Under the pieces are notes generated by a model that saw only the letters and a list, made by a program, of their open reading frames with translations, had not been told where the DNA came from and ran no database searches. The translations under genes were made by a program, and so were the position numbers. Shown piece after piece: positions 1 to 11,752 of a stretch of DNA of 64,000 bases. Within the stretch, counting starts at the first letter, position 1. Each line of letters begins with the position of its first letter. Location of the stretch: the NCBI RefSeq assembly GCF_964656455.1, contig NC_135726.1:25865168-25929167 (forward strand). The letters are read 5' to 3'. The DNA comes from Halichoerus grypus. Its lineage: Eukaryota; Chordata; Mammalia; Carnivora; Phocidae.

Positions 1-384
1 GCAAAATGGACTCATCTCCTACAGGGCAATAAAACCGTAACCTTTCAGGTTATCTTCCAAACGAAAATCATTTGCATCTCCACCAAAAAAAGTTCTACAA
101 CTTAGCACACAGCCTTACAGAATCAGGGCCCCAGTCAAGAGGAAAGTTCAAGTCAAACAGGGGTATATCCCCCAGATAATGAAATAATCCCAGGGTGGTC
201 TGTTTGTTAGACAGTGTTCCAGTCCACACTGAAAGGATGTGCAGTCCTCTTTTTGCCTTATTTCCAAGTTTGGGATAATTTTTCTTAATATTCTCATTCT
301 TTTCCCTGGTTCCCCAAACAAATTCTTTGCAAGATTTCCCTAAGGGAAAGTGGCCATGGTTTATGTGGTGCCCTTGGCACTCCC

Positions 385-1145
385 CATTTCCTCCCAGCCC
401 CCAGCAACTGGTAATCCACATCCCATCTCTATGTATTAGTCTTTTCTGAACGACCTTTTCTACAAATGGAATCATACAATATGTGGGTCTTTTGTGTTTC
501 ATTTCTTTCATTTAGTACAATATTTTCAAGGTCCATCCATGCTTTGGCATGCATCACTACTTCATTCCTTTTTATTGCTAAATAATATGCCACTGGATAG
601 ATATACTTCATTTTTTTTTAAAGATTTTATTTATTTATTCATGAGAGACAGAGAGAGAGAGAGAGGGAGGCAGAGGGAGAAGCAGGCTCCCAAGGAGCAG
701 GGAGCCCTATGCGGGATTCGATCCCAGGACCCTGAGATCATGACCTGAGCCGAAGGCAGACGCTTAACCATCTGAGCCACCCAGGCGCCCCAGATATACC
801 TCATTTTAATCAGTTGGTGAACATATGAGTTGTTTCCATTTTGTTTATTAGGACAAATGCTGCTATAAAGCTGAGTTACAAGTTTTTGTGAAGACCCATG
901 TTTTCATTGCATATCTACCTAGGAGTGGAATTTCTTAGCCATAATCGTAACAAATACCTAACCTCTTTAGGAGCTGTCAAGCTGTTCTCGAAAGTGGCTT
1001 TTATTTTCCCACCTACAGTGTAGGATGGGAAACTGGGGTTCCAGTTTCTCCAAATCCTTGTCAACTCTTGTTATCATTTGCCTTCTTGATTATAGCTGTC
1101 CTAGTGGGTGGAAGTGGTATTATGGTGCTTTCATGGTCTTGCTTC
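385..1145 (-). mobile_element. LINE-1 3'-end fragment, antisense, split by a SINE
   Basis: The + strand reads as the complement of an L1 3' end: phrases like TCAAGGTCCATCCATGCTTT, ACCTAGGAGTGGAATTTCTT and GATTATAGCTGTCCTAGTGG are typical. The CAN-SINE at 611-792 interrupts it. Confidence 0.7.
611..792 (-). mobile_element. CAN-SINE (tRNA-Lys-derived), antisense
   Basis: The element reads in reverse: T-run, AAGATTTTATTTATTTATT, GAGA-rich tail, then the tRNA-like head ending GAGCCACCCAGGCGCCCC. Imperfect flanking duplications (agatatacttcattt / agatatacctcattt) mark insertion into an older L1. Confidence 0.92.
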
Positions 1146-2074
1146 TTAAATCAGTCTTGCACAGAAAACAATTTTGCACACAATCGAGGAATGGAGCACA
1201 GTGGCCTCATGGATCTAAGCCTCTACTGTGGGTTAAGTCTGACGGATGAGTGAAGACTGCCCTGCTGAGCCATCCCACAGATAAGAGCCCCCAAAGGGGC
1301 AGGAAGCCTAGACCAAACTTTACCCACCTAGGAGGAAGCAACTAGAATGCATGATCTTCTGGCCAAACATGGACTGTACCATCCTCAGGGTAAAAGGAGG
1401 CGGTAAATGCCCAGGATTTTTGTGTGAGGCAAGGGAGAGGAGACATGCAGGCTGGCCCTGGGCCGGGCCCTTTCAAGAATGTCCCCAAGTTCTGCAAGGG
1501 GTCATTTGTGTGCTGCCCACAATCAAATGACCTCCTTCACCTCCTCCTTCACCACTCAGAATCACAGTCAGAGATTCTACCACATCCCCAAACTTAGTAA
1601 ATAAGTTGACGCCTTTTGAAAATGTGAATACCTCTGGGAGGGGTAGCCATCTTGCAAGAAGTCAACAGCTGGTTGTGAATGAGCTTATCAGATGCCGACC
1701 CACACCCTGCCGAGACAGGGCTCAGAGCAAGTGGGCGTTTTGACTCACTGGACAGGGTGGGGAGGGATGGGAAGGAGCTCTGGTGGAAAACGGGTAGCTC
1801 TGCTCAAGAGGTAACATTCCAGAATGCCAGGACGGGGCCAGCATTGGATCTGCGGGACCTTCACCTTCACCTTCATTCATCAAAGATAAACAGGGATCAT
1901 AATTAGTTTATTACATGCTGCGTGGTGTACTAGTGCTTTGCATACAATTTTTCTGTTTTATTTACGTAACAAGCACTTACAGAGCCCCACGTACTGCCAC
2001 CCATCTCTCACACTCCATGTCCCACATCTATAATCTCATACAGATTCTGTTGGTTTCCCCTATAAAATGATTCC

Positions 2075-2490
2075 CTGATCTGACCATTTCTCACCACCTT
2101 CTCAGCCAACGCCTCCTCTCAGTCTTATTGCAGATCTCCCTCTGGTCTCCCTGCCTCCCCATTTTGCAGTCAGAGCAATTCTTTACCAAAGGACGTCCCT
2201 TCTATATTTGAAATGCTCTGTTGGCTTCCTATCTTTGTCACTATCAAAACCAAAGTCCTTACAATGGTCTACAAAGCGCTACCTGAACTACCTTCTCTTA
2301 CCTGGCTGACCTCATCTGCCCACTGGCTCAGCCGCAGGAGTCCGGCTGCTCAGGGTCACCACAGTGACTGCAGTGCTCTGCCTAGAACACCGTTCTCCCA
2401 GAATCTGCATGGCTTCTGCCCTCATTTCCTTCCAGTCTCAGCTTAAATGTCACCTCCTTAGAGAGACCTTTCTTAGCACACCCTCCTCCA
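2075..2490 (+). mobile_element. L2 3'-end fossil
   Basis: Ordered matches to the L2 3' region: CCAAAGTCCTTACAATGGTC, CACTGGCTCAGC, and near the end CTCAGCTTAAATGTCACCTC. The element is old and diverged. Confidence 0.65.
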
Positions 2491-2667
2491 CCTAAAAGAG
2501 CCCCGCATGCGCCAGATTGCCCACGGTCAGAAAAGAGGGTTAGGAATATAGAAAGGGAGAAGACGAGAATGAATTTTATGGTGATAGATTGGAATCAGAG
2601 ATATGGAGTGAACTCATGGTTTTCAATAGACACGGATATATATAGAAATAAATACAGATGGAAATGG

Positions 2668-2703
2668 GTGTGTGTGTGTGCGCGCACGCGCGCATACATA
2701 TAT
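2668..2703. repeat. 36-bp alternating purine-pyrimidine tract
   Basis: The tract moves from (GT)n through (CG)n to (AT)n with strict purine-pyrimidine alternation over 36 bp. It is a microsatellite-like Z-DNA candidate. Confidence 0.8.
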
Positions 2704-2911
2704 TCTCTAGCTCAGGCCACTGGAGAAGGCCTGGGGAGCAACAGTCCAATAACAATGAACACACCTCATGTCCAGATCTTCACTTCCAAATATTATTCTC
2801 CACTACAAGGAATCAGGACCCCCTTGGAGAAATGGTTGATTCCAGGCCTGGGGCAGGGAAAGTTCAAGAAGAGCCTGGAACATTCTTTGTGCCAAAAACT
2901 AAGAAAGTGCT

Positions 2912-3106
2912 GGGGTGCCTGGGGGGCTCAGTTGGTTGCACGTCTGCCTTCAGCTCGGGACATGATCCCAGGGTCCTGGGATTGAGTCCCGCATCAGGCT
3001 CCCTGCTCAGCAGGGATCCTGCTTCTCCCCGTCTCCACTCATGCTCTCTGTCTCTCTCAAACAAATAAATAAAATATCAAAAAAAAAAAAAAACAACAAA
3101 AAACCC
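2912..3106 (+). mobile_element. CAN-SINE, sense
   Basis: Full-length head-to-A-tail copy with a perfect 14-bp target duplication (actaagaaagtgct) at 2,898-2,911 and 3,107-3,120. The head is slightly diverged (GGGGTGCCTGGGGGGCTCAG). Confidence 0.92.
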
Positions 3107-3120
3107 ACTAAGAAAGTGCT

Positions 3121-3920
3121 CAAAGGATGGTGTGGCACATCAAAAGGATACAGGATCTAGCTTGAAGGGTCTCCCACTAGCCAAATAAAGGACAGCTTGA
3201 ACATCAACATAACTAATGACAAGAATCGATTCTAACTCACTGAATAAACTAGAAATCTGCGAGTCCCTGCCAACACGAATAAATAAAAAGTTTGATGAGG
3301 ACCAGGATAATTACACAGTTTTCAAAATAGCTCCCCATAAAATAGTTCCCCGTAAAATAGTTCTTAAAAAGGTAAAAAGAGTAACTTTACAATGGAGAAA
3401 TCTGGCAGATGCTAGTCAAGTGATTGAAGTTAATACCCCAAGTAATGGAACAAATAGAAATTGTCCACCATCTGATAGGAGGCAATGAGAAGTACACAGC
3501 ATTATTTCCATGATTATATATATATAATATATATATAACATATATATATCTGTATGTATTTTTCTGTGACATATATGTTATTTCGGTGATTATATACAAA
3601 TTTTTCCTGTGATATGTATTATTTCTATGATTTCTGCCAAAGATATATAACCTAAATCAAATCATGAAAAAACATTGGATAACCCCAAATTGAGGAACAG
3701 ATTACAAAATAACTGATAATCATCTTCGACAAGAAATGGAGGAACTGCTCTAAACCGAGATGAATGAGCGAGGACTCCGTAGCTATGTGTGGCACTGGAT
3801 GTTAATTAGACTTCATACAATCATTGTTTTATGGTACATACATGTATTGAATCATTATGTCGTACGCCTGAAACTAATACTAATAATATGTCAGTATACC
3901 TCGATTTAAAAAAAAATAAA
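3121..3920 (+). mobile_element. LINE 3'-end fossil, sense
   Basis: The last part (GGCACTGGATGTTAATTAGA through TGAAACTAATACTAATAATA to an A-rich end at 3,905-3,920) resembles carnivore L1 3' ends. Assignment of the first half is weaker. A palindromic TA-rich stretch at 3,512-3,550 lies inside. Confidence 0.5.
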
Positions 3921-6271
3921 CATGCCAACTAACTGTGGTTCCGTGGTTCTGGAGGGGGATGTTTTGGCTCTAAAGGACATTATTGGGGCAAATGGCAAAA
4001 TTAGAACACGGTCTAAGCATTAGGGTGTTGCAGAATAACACGATTCTTGTTCGAATTAGGGGGAGTCCCTGCTTGACTCCATGATGGTTCCACAATGCCA
4101 CCGATGTCTTATGGGCAGGGCCTCCTTATCCCAACCATCTGTGCCACTGTCACCTGTGTCCCCTCCTCTACTTTCTCGGGGAAGGGATTGATCCCCACCT
4201 TAGGGGTGTGGAGTTTGGATTCTCTTCCTGGGCTTGGATTGTGCTTTCTGGGGCTGGCAGTTCCTCTGTGCAGACTTCTTTTGTCCTCTGTGCCCACGTG
4301 GGCATCTGGGCTGCCAGGCTTGCACATTCCCAGGGCCCATTGCTAGCATCTGGGCTTCCCAGGTCATCTTCCAGTCAAACAGGAAGATTTCTGCAAGTAC
4401 CCAGAAATGATGCGTTTCCTAAAACAAAAAGTAGAGCCTGCAGGTGCAACATCTTTTAGTTTTGTTGTTGTTGTTTGTGTGTGTGTTTTTAATTCCTTGA
4501 TAGAGTCACTAGTATCTATTGGGGGAAATAAAAAGCTATGAAATCTCAGGCTCAGAATCTTCTAAACAGATACCCTAAGACAAGGAAGAGAGTGGGGGTT
4601 AGAACCTAGGGAGGAAAGCCCAATGTCAGGAGGTTCCTTCATATTCTTTTGCCTCCAACAATTAGAGCAGCTGGTCCTTTTGGAGAGCAAATTTTTCTAC
4701 TTTAAAATAACACCAACTGCAAAGTGATAAGCAAATATCTGTGATTTCTAGTGGTGACGGACTCTCAGGTACAGCTCGTGTGCTTGGCTTTTATTTTTGT
4801 TTTTGAGTGTTTACTATATCCATCATGGAAAGAAATGCGAAATTTCATTTAAAGGTTTGTGAATAAAGATGAAATTATTTTCATCTAAGTTTATGAACAC
4901 ACTGAGTCCTAGCCACTGACCCAGGTTAAGGATCCTGAGTTATCACGTGGTGAGTCTGACAGCCCAGAAATCCCTTCAGAAAACGGGCTTAAATCAGGGC
5001 AAAGGCTATGGGCGCCCAGACGGGAGGCTAGAAGGGAGCTGTCATCTGGACAGAAAGCCAACTGGCTTGGTGACAGAAGGGGCATGAAAGGTGATGGTTG
5101 ATTCTGGACAATTTGGAAGAGCAGTTGGGCAGGAAGCAGATGAATGTCTGCGAAGTACAATGGCCTTACCGTAGGCCCGGGGCCTGCTACTTTAGAGGTT
5201 AGCCCACTTCCCTCCAAATGCTTCCCACAACCTCCCAGACCAGGTGTGGCCCCCAGGGAAAGTACCATCTACCCTCCAAAATACCCCTCCCCCATCCAGG
5301 ATTAAGGACCCATTCTGCAAGACCTCTTAGTCCTGACCCTCTTGAAATACAAATCCCTTTTAGAGAGCTGTTATTCACAGTTTAGCCCAAATGAGTTTAT
5401 CCATCCTTCCCTGAGAGTATTAGGAGAATTTGAGTTCACTGAGCTTCTGAGAATAGGTGGGTATTGAGGGATGGGGGCTAAAAGTGTGCCCACTTTCCCA
5501 GTCGGGCAACGTTGAATAAAAGGGGACCTCACTGGAGCACCAGCCGAAAATTTCTGTTTCTATCACTTCTAGCCTGGGCAGGCTCTGCCCCATCCTCCCC
5601 GGCCCCCCACCCCAGTCCCCTCAGAGGCACTTTCTGGGTGGAGAGCTGAGTGGGTCACCCTTTAAGGATAATCAGGAGAAAAAAAAGAATCAAAAAGTGA
5701 TAGCTCTAAGCAAGTTGCATATAAACGTACCCAGGTGAAGTGCAGCCAGTGGGGGCCTAATTAACCTATTTTATTCACCTGTCTGGAGCCTCAAAGACAC
5801 CCTGACATGAGGATCCAGCATTCCCTGTAGACTCCTTGGTTACAGAGAGAATTTAAGATCCTACTGCCCTACCCTCTATTCCCTTCCCAACTGGCAAAAA
5901 GCCCCCATTAACTCACAAGTTGTTGGGGGAAAGGCTAGGATAGTCAACAACCTGTAAACATTGGTTATTTTTTCTGATTATAAAAGACTCAAAGGCACTT
6001 TAGTGTATTTCCTTCCAGTTCTTTTCCTATGCATTTGTTACATGCCCGAGAACTTACCTGCTAAATCTATACATACACTCCAGTAATCCTGCTTTTGAAA
6101 CTAAGCGAAGCAATACAAAAGAACATGCGTGTAGTCTCTGTCCTTACTGCACAGCAAAGGGCCTTGAAAGATACACGCCAACTTGTGGGAATGTGAAAGG
6201 CAAAGAAGAGCAACTCTCGGGTCATGGACTTGTGCACTTACCGGTAAATGTTTAGTAACCACATACTACTG

Positions 6272-7007
6272 AGTGAGTTTCCTATTGCTGCCATGACAAA
6301 TCACTGCACTTAGTGGCATAAAACAACACAAATTTATAATCTTAGAGTTCAAGAGCTCAGAAGTCCGAAATGGATCTCGTTTGACTAAAATCAAAGTGTT
6401 GGCCTGGCTGGGTTCCTTCTGGAGGCTCTAGGTGAGATTTTCATGTCTTTGCCTTTTCCCAGCTTCTAAAGGCTCCCCACAATCCTTGGCCCATGGCCCC
6501 CTTCCTTCTTTAAAGCCAGCAGGCCCACCCTCCTGACCTCTGTTTCCATCACCACATCTACCTCTGATGCTTCTGCCTCCCTCTTCCCTTTAAGGATCCC
6601 TACAACATTAAACCCACCTGGATATAATGCAGGATAATTTCTCCATCTCAAAATCCTGCATTTATTTTTTTTAAGATTTTTTTTTTATTCGACAGAGAGA
6701 GAGAGACAGCACAAGCAGGGGGAGCAGCAGACAGAGGGAGAGGGAGAAGGAGGCTCCCCGCTGAGCAGAGAACCCCACGTGGGGCTCTATCCCAGGACCC
6801 CAGGATCATGACCTGAGCTGAAGGCAGACACTTAACCGACTGAGCCACACAGGTGCCCCTCAAAATCCTGCATTTAATCACATCTGCAAAGTCTCTTTTT
6901 CTGAGTAAGGTAACATAGTCACATATTCACAGGCTACAGAGATTTGGAAGCAGATTATCTTTGGGGAACAAGGCAGGGAGGGTGGCATTATTCTGCTTAC
7001 CACCATT
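6272..7007 (-). mobile_element. MaLR/MLT1-like solo LTR, split by a CAN-SINE
   Basis: The + strand reads TTGCTGCCATGACAAATCAC, TAAAACAACACAAATTTATA and CTTCTGGAGGCTCTAGGTGA, a common reverse-oriented MaLR LTR pattern. The end is near CATTATTCTGCTTACCACC. No internal retroviral genes are present. Confidence 0.6.
6665..6858 (-). mobile_element. CAN-SINE, antisense, inside a MaLR LTR
   Basis: The body is flanked by a perfect 18-bp duplication (ctcaaaatcctgcattta) at 6,647-6,664 and 6,859-6,876. It interrupts the LTR fossil at 6,272-7,007, so it is the younger of the two. Confidence 0.92.
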
Positions 7008-7037
7008 ACTTATGTAACTTTTATAAAACCTTTTTTG

Positions 7038-7254
7038 GTGTGCCTGGATGGCTCAGTCAGTTAAGCGTCTGACTCTGGATTTCGGCTCATGTCATGATCT
7101 CAGGGTTGTGGGATCAAGCCCCGAGTCAGGCTCCAACCTTGGCGTGGAGTCTTCTTGTCCTTCCCCCTCTACTCCTTCCCCCCTACTTGTGCTCGTGCTC
7201 GCGCATGCACGAGCGCTCTCTCTCTCTCTCAAATAAATAAATAAAATCTTTTTA
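7038..7254 (+). mobile_element. CAN-SINE, sense, diverged
   Basis: The head GTGCCTGGATGGCTCAG, the promoter B-box region, a CT-rich stretch and an AAATAAATAAATAAAATC tail are visible. It is more diverged than other copies, with an internal GCTCGTGCTCGCGC variation. Confidence 0.85.
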
Positions 7255-7619
7255 AAAAATAAATAACCCTCATTAAAAAGCCTTATATAATAAAATTTTT
7301 CTCATCACTAAAAGTTCAGGATAATCATAATTTTTCATGGTGCCTAATATTGTACTGCAAGGGATATAACACAATTTATTTAAGTGGTCCTGCAATTTGG
7401 GATATTTGGGTTGTTTTGTCTTTCATGATTTTCATGATGAATGTCTTTGGTTCTTTCGGGAGGGGGATATGTAGAATTAGAAAAGGGTTACAGAAATGGA
7501 GTTGGTGGTCAGAAAAGTCTTGGTTCAAATCCAGGCTCTGCCTCAATTCTCCATGTCATTAGAGTCTTGGTTTCCTCGACTACAAAAACAGGATCCTTAC
7601 AACTCCAACCTCAGCATTT

Positions 7620-7760
7620 TTTTAACAGCTTTCTTGAGCTATAATTCACATACCATATAATTCAACCATTTAAAGTACAAATTCAGTGGGTTTTAGTCTC
7701 AGGGTTTTTGCAGGATTCAGTGATATTGAACACATGAATTGTCACCACTCTTAATATTTC
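7620..7760 (-). mobile_element. L1 3' UTR fragment, antisense
   Basis: CTTTCTTGAGCTATAATTCA, CATACCATATAATTCAACCA and TTCAGTGGGTTTTAGT follow the usual antisense L1 3' UTR pattern. Confidence 0.6.
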
Positions 7761-8561
7761 TTTGATCGTAATTTATATTATTTTCTTGGACTAAGTTCTT
7801 AGAACCAGCCCTATGAGATAAAAGCCTGTAGCTCTCTCAAATGTTCTAGAAATAGACCTTGTGAAGATAGAAGATGTTCTTCTGAGGGTTTTATATTTTT
7901 GTGGTGTGTGTGTGTGTGTATGTTTACATAGAATTTGGGAGCATAAGAGTTGGTATGAAATTGTTGGCCTATTTGACCCAAGATGCTCTCTTTCATTCTC
8001 CCTTGTGTAATCCTGGATTGTACTCACCCCTAAACCCACACACACGGTAATTAGGAAAAGTCGATTATGGTTTACTGTCATCCAACCCTGCAGAGCCACC
8101 GGCCTGTCCCTCTTCATATCCTGGTGAGACTTACTCCAGTGAGGACTGCATTGGTACCATTCCCAACTGCCAATCTTAATTCACACCAAGCACACCGTAC
8201 AGTGGGCTGGCAGGAAGGAGAGGTGGTTGGTCTCCACCAAGGCCATGGGGAGCCCAACCTACCTACCACCAACACATCATAAAAACATACTCAGTGCTGC
8301 CGTGGGAGGACTGGCTGCAGGTTTCAGGGCTGAGTTAGCGAAGTGTTAGCCAAATCCAGCAGCATGTTGCACCAGAGTGATGTGTGGGTGAATCCTCGGC
8401 ATCCCAGCAGGTGTGAGAGCAGGTTACGTGAGATGGGTGTGGGTTAGGTGGTGAGGGAAGAGAGGAAGGTGCAGAGAGGGTGTGTGGGGTCAGAGGTGGG
8501 AGGGGGTGGGGGCAAGGAATGGGGCCCCCACTGGGGTTGGACCTTGGACCTAGTAGTCAGA

Positions 8562-8745
8562 CCAGGGGTTTGGAACCATTTTTGGGTCACAGCTTCTTTT
8601 GAGAATCTGATGGATGCTAAGGAAAGAATGCACACACATACACAAACACACGCATGCGCAGTTACCCACACATTTTGCCTACTGTGTCAGGGATTCCTGG
8701 AACCCAGGAAGCTCATCCAGAGGCTCAGGATTAAGAACCTCTGGC
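8562..8745. mobile_element. hAT/MER-type DNA transposon fossil
   Basis: Starts CAGGGGTTTGGAACC and ends GGATTAAGAACCTCTG, a degenerate inverted terminal pair, with the internal CACACACATACACAAACACA common to such MER elements. The subfamily is not assigned. Confidence 0.5.
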
Positions 8746-8889
8746 CTAAACTAGTTCACAGGGACTTGTCAGAAAAAAATCCAAACGCTGCGTTAAGAGC
8801 TGGAGAATGTTTGTGCCTTCTTGCGTGGAAGACATTTAGAGAGGTTTGCCAGTTTGGGACTTAAATTCCAAAGTCTACTTACTCCATAA

Positions 8890-9640
8890 ATGCTTTATTT
8901 ATCTTCTTCCAGCTTTTGTTTTGAAAATTTTCAAATCTACCAAAAAGTTGTGAGCTCATGTAGTCTTCAACTATATTCTACAATTGTCAACATCTTTGCC
9001 TAATTGCACTCCTCTTCCCATGTACGCTTGTGCTCTAGGGAACCCACGTTTTTCTGGAGAACCATTTGAGAATAAATTGCAGATATTATGATACTTCATC
9101 CTAAACACTTGGCATGTAACTCCTAAGATCAAGAGACACTCCTGCATAACCACAAGATAATCCTCACACTCACAAAATTTAACACTGATGCAATGCTATT
9201 ATGTAACGTACATCCTATATTCAAATTGCCCCAGTAGTCCCATTCATTAGGGTCCTTTTTGCTGTATTTCTCCTTCCTTCCCTCCCTCCCTCCCTCCCTC
9301 CTTTCCTTCTTACCTTTCTCATTCAGGATTGAATCCGGAATTACACAGTTCTCTCTCTCAGGCTCCTTTAGTCAAGAGCACTACTCCAAAGTTTTGTTTT
9401 CTTTTGTGTTGTTTTCTCTTGTGACATTGACAGTTTTGAAGAGTACCAGACTTCGCTATTTTGCAGAATGTTTCCCAGTTTGGATTTGTCTGTGTCCTCA
9501 TAACGAGATTCAAGGTAAGCATTTTGGGCAGATGCCATGTCCCTTCTTGGTGCATCACATCACAGGGTCTGTTGATCCCTTACTGATGATGTTAAATTTG
9601 ACTTGACTTAAATTTGGTTAAAGCAGTGACCTCCACTTTC
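8890..9640 (-). mobile_element. LINE-derived segment, antisense
   Basis: Ordered phrases such as GAGAATAAATTGCAGATATT, TGACATTGACAGTTTTGAAG and TGGATTTGTCTGTGTCCTCA recur in antisense L1 3' regions; the same phrases occur again at 19,895-20,345. A (TCCC)n run at 9,275-9,300 lies within. Confidence 0.5.
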
Positions 9641-9858
9641 TAATTAGTTAGTGACCTATGGGGTTACACTGTATTCGTGGAAAGCCTTAAATGTAGCAAA
9701 TGCTGGTGAGCCAGTGGTAAGCATCCAGATTCAGTTCTTGCTCTCATGCTGTTTTACACTGGAGGAAAAAGAATTACAATTACAAAATAAGCAGTTTTCT
9801 GAAGGATAGAGTGCTAAGATAGAGAAGTATCAACTCTACCATTTAAAGTGAACTTAAA

Positions 9859-9975
9859 GGGGTGCCTGGCTGGCTGGCTCAGTCCATAGAGATGCGACTC
9901 TTGATTTTGGGCTTTTGAGTTGAACCCCACGTTGGGTGTAGAGCTTACTTTTAAAAAAAGGTACAGATTTAAATA
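9859..9975 (+). mobile_element. Short CAN-SINE variant, sense (outer element of a nest)
   Basis: Begins GGGGTGCCTGGCTGGCTGG and continues to GGGTGTAGAGCTTACTTTTA with no CT-rich middle. A likely target duplication (aagtgaacttaaa before 9,859; aaatgaacttaaa near 10,347) encloses this element plus the insertions in its tail. Confidence 0.7.
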
Positions 9976-10004
9976 AAAAATCCATTAAAAATTTTTTTTA
10001 ACAT

Positions 10005-10196
10005 GGGGCGCCTGGGTGGCCCAGTCACTTGAGCGTCCAACTCCTGATTTCAGCTCAGGTCATGGTCTCAGGGTTGCGAGATTGAGCCCCGTGTTAGGCT
10101 CCACGCTCAGCCAGGAGTCTGCTTAAGATTCTCCCACTCCCTCTCCCTCTGCCCCACTCAAATAAATAAATAAATAAATAAATCTTTAAAAAAAAT
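10005..10196 (+). mobile_element. CAN-SINE, sense (inner element of a nest)
   Basis: Full-length copy ending in (AAAT)n and AATCTTTAAAAAA. A shared sequence (aaaatccattaaaaa) occurs before it near 9,977 and again near 10,304 after the adjoining antisense fragment, so the inner pair lies within the tail of the previous element. Confidence 0.88.
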
Positions 10197-10293
10197 TTTT
10201 TTTTTAGTAATCTCTACACCCAATGTGGGGCTTGAACTCACAATCCTGAGATTGCGTGGCATGCTCTTCCAATTGAGCCAGCCAGGTGCACCT
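10197..10293 (-). mobile_element. Short CAN-SINE variant, antisense
   Basis: Reads T-run, AGTAATCTCTACACCCAATG, and ends AATTGAGCCAGCCAGGTGCA. It is the same short subtype as 9,859, reversed, and joined tail-to-tail with the sense copy at 10,005, making a potential hairpin. Confidence 0.75.
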
Positions 10294-10361
10294 AAATAAA
10301 AAAAAAATCCATTAAAAAATAATAAAACTTTTTAAAAAAATTATAAAATGAACTTAAAAAG

Positions 10362-10450
10362 AGTTTGGGAAGATGGCGGAGTAGGAGGACCTTGAGCTCA
10401 CGCCATTCCATGTTTACAACTAGATATAATCTACATCCAAGTAAATAAAA
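10362..10450 (+). mobile_element. Isolated LINE-1 5'-end fragment
   Basis: GGGAAGATGGCGGAGTAGGA followed by CTCACGCCATTCCATGTTTA and ACAACTAGATATAATCTACA matches the start of carnivore L1 5' UTRs, including the YY1-type AAGATGGCGG (10,370-10,379). Only about 90 bp of the 5' end is present; no downstream L1 follows. Confidence 0.6.
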
Positions 10451-10599
10451 TGAGCCTAAAAGGTGAGACTTGAGGAGGAGAAAGAAGGCAGGCATGGGAA
10501 GGTGGGGATGGAGGGAGAGGAGGCAGCCATGGCCAAGCTTGGAGGGTGGAAGGAACCAAATGCTGACCACGTGGTGGTCTCAGGGAGGGAAAAGTGATA

Positions 10600-10850
10600 G
10601 GAAAAAGGCTCCGGGTCTGCTAATAATGGTACTGAGCACTTCGTTTTAAGTGTTTTACATGGTTTGCCTTTTCTAAGTCTCCCTATAGCCCTGTGAAGAA
10701 GGCCATTACTGTTTTTATGCTGTAAAATCTGCAGCACAGAGAAGCTAAGTTATCAGGCCAAGGTCACACAGTTTATAAGCAACACAGCTAGGATGGGATT
10801 TGACTCTACAGTCTATGCTCTTAACTATATCAAGAAGGAGAAGCAGGGTC
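10600..10850 (-). repeat. MIR SINE fossil, antisense
   Basis: The reverse MIR pattern is visible: GAGCACTTCGTTTTAAGTGT, CAAGGTCACACAG, GGGATTTGACTCTAC and TGCTCTTAACTATA in order. It is an old mammal-wide SINE. Confidence 0.75.
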
Positions 10851-11752
10851 TCACCTAGAAAACAGAATATAAAGACGAGTCAGAGCAACCTGGGCTGAGT
10901 CAGAAGTGCTGTTGATAAAGGATATGGAACGGGAAAGCAAGATAAAAGGCCCAGAAGATCAAAGAGAGAAGAGTGTTAGGAGCTAAAAAGCGACATAATA
11001 AAATAGGACAAAGTTTGGTTGACCACCTCAATCCATGCCCAAAGGCTCGCCGGTCCCTTCGGGCAGGACTCACTATTCTTCTTCCACTCTGTCCTCCCCC
11101 GCAAAACAGGACATTTTCATAGCCTCAAAGTGTCTCCCCACAGACTGCTTATGAACTTCAAAGGGAAAAACAGGAACTTTACAACGAGCTACCTGGCCCA
11201 CTCCAGCTTAACCGAGTGACAGAAGTAAGCGTTCAGCGGGTTCTCAGGGAAGGCTCTGGAAGGGAATTAGGGGCAAGTGAAAGAGAAGGGTTTTGCGAGG
11301 AAGGCTCTGGTTGAAGGGCGAAGGGGAAGTCTTGAGGTTAAGGAATCCATGGGTGATAGCGCAGGGTCCATCGGAGAAAGAGGGGGTGTCTCCGGGAGGG
11401 AGGGAGAAATCTTGAGGTGGGGGACGTTCTCGGTGGTAAGAGTGAGTCACTGGGGAGGGGCTTGATGGGGACGGGTTGGTTGACAGGAGGGTCAGAGCGG
11501 GGTCGGTACGGGGCGGGCAAACTCTGGATGACGAGAGGGTGGAGGGCTTGAGGTAGGGGTCTCGCCAGGACAGTCCTGAAAGGGCCCGCGACCTGCAAGG
11601 CTCAAAGGCAGCGGTCCGCGCGTGGGGTAGGCCCTGTGGCGGGCGCACCACGCAGCACCTCGGCGGGGCAGCTCTGGGAGGGGGCTCGGGGTGGCGGGCG
11701 GCCGGAGGCGGGGCCGGGGGCGGGGCCGGCGCCGCCCGGCCGGTCCCCCCGC

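Larger units (their letters stand above)
1..11499. other. Intergenic region upstream of CSNK2A2
   Basis: No protein-coding gene or RNA gene is recognised. Open frames here are short and fall within repeats. About half is assignable to LINE, SINE, LTR and DNA-transposon fossils listed separately. The parts with nothing recognised are roughly 1-380, 1,150-2,070, 3,930-6,270, 7,760-8,500 and 10,850-11,500. Confidence 0.7.

Noticed and set aside
494..748. Open frame including ERERERGRQREK-like residues
   Set aside because: It translates a GAGA-rich CAN-SINE tail in reverse. The same residues recur at every antisense CAN-SINE in the window.
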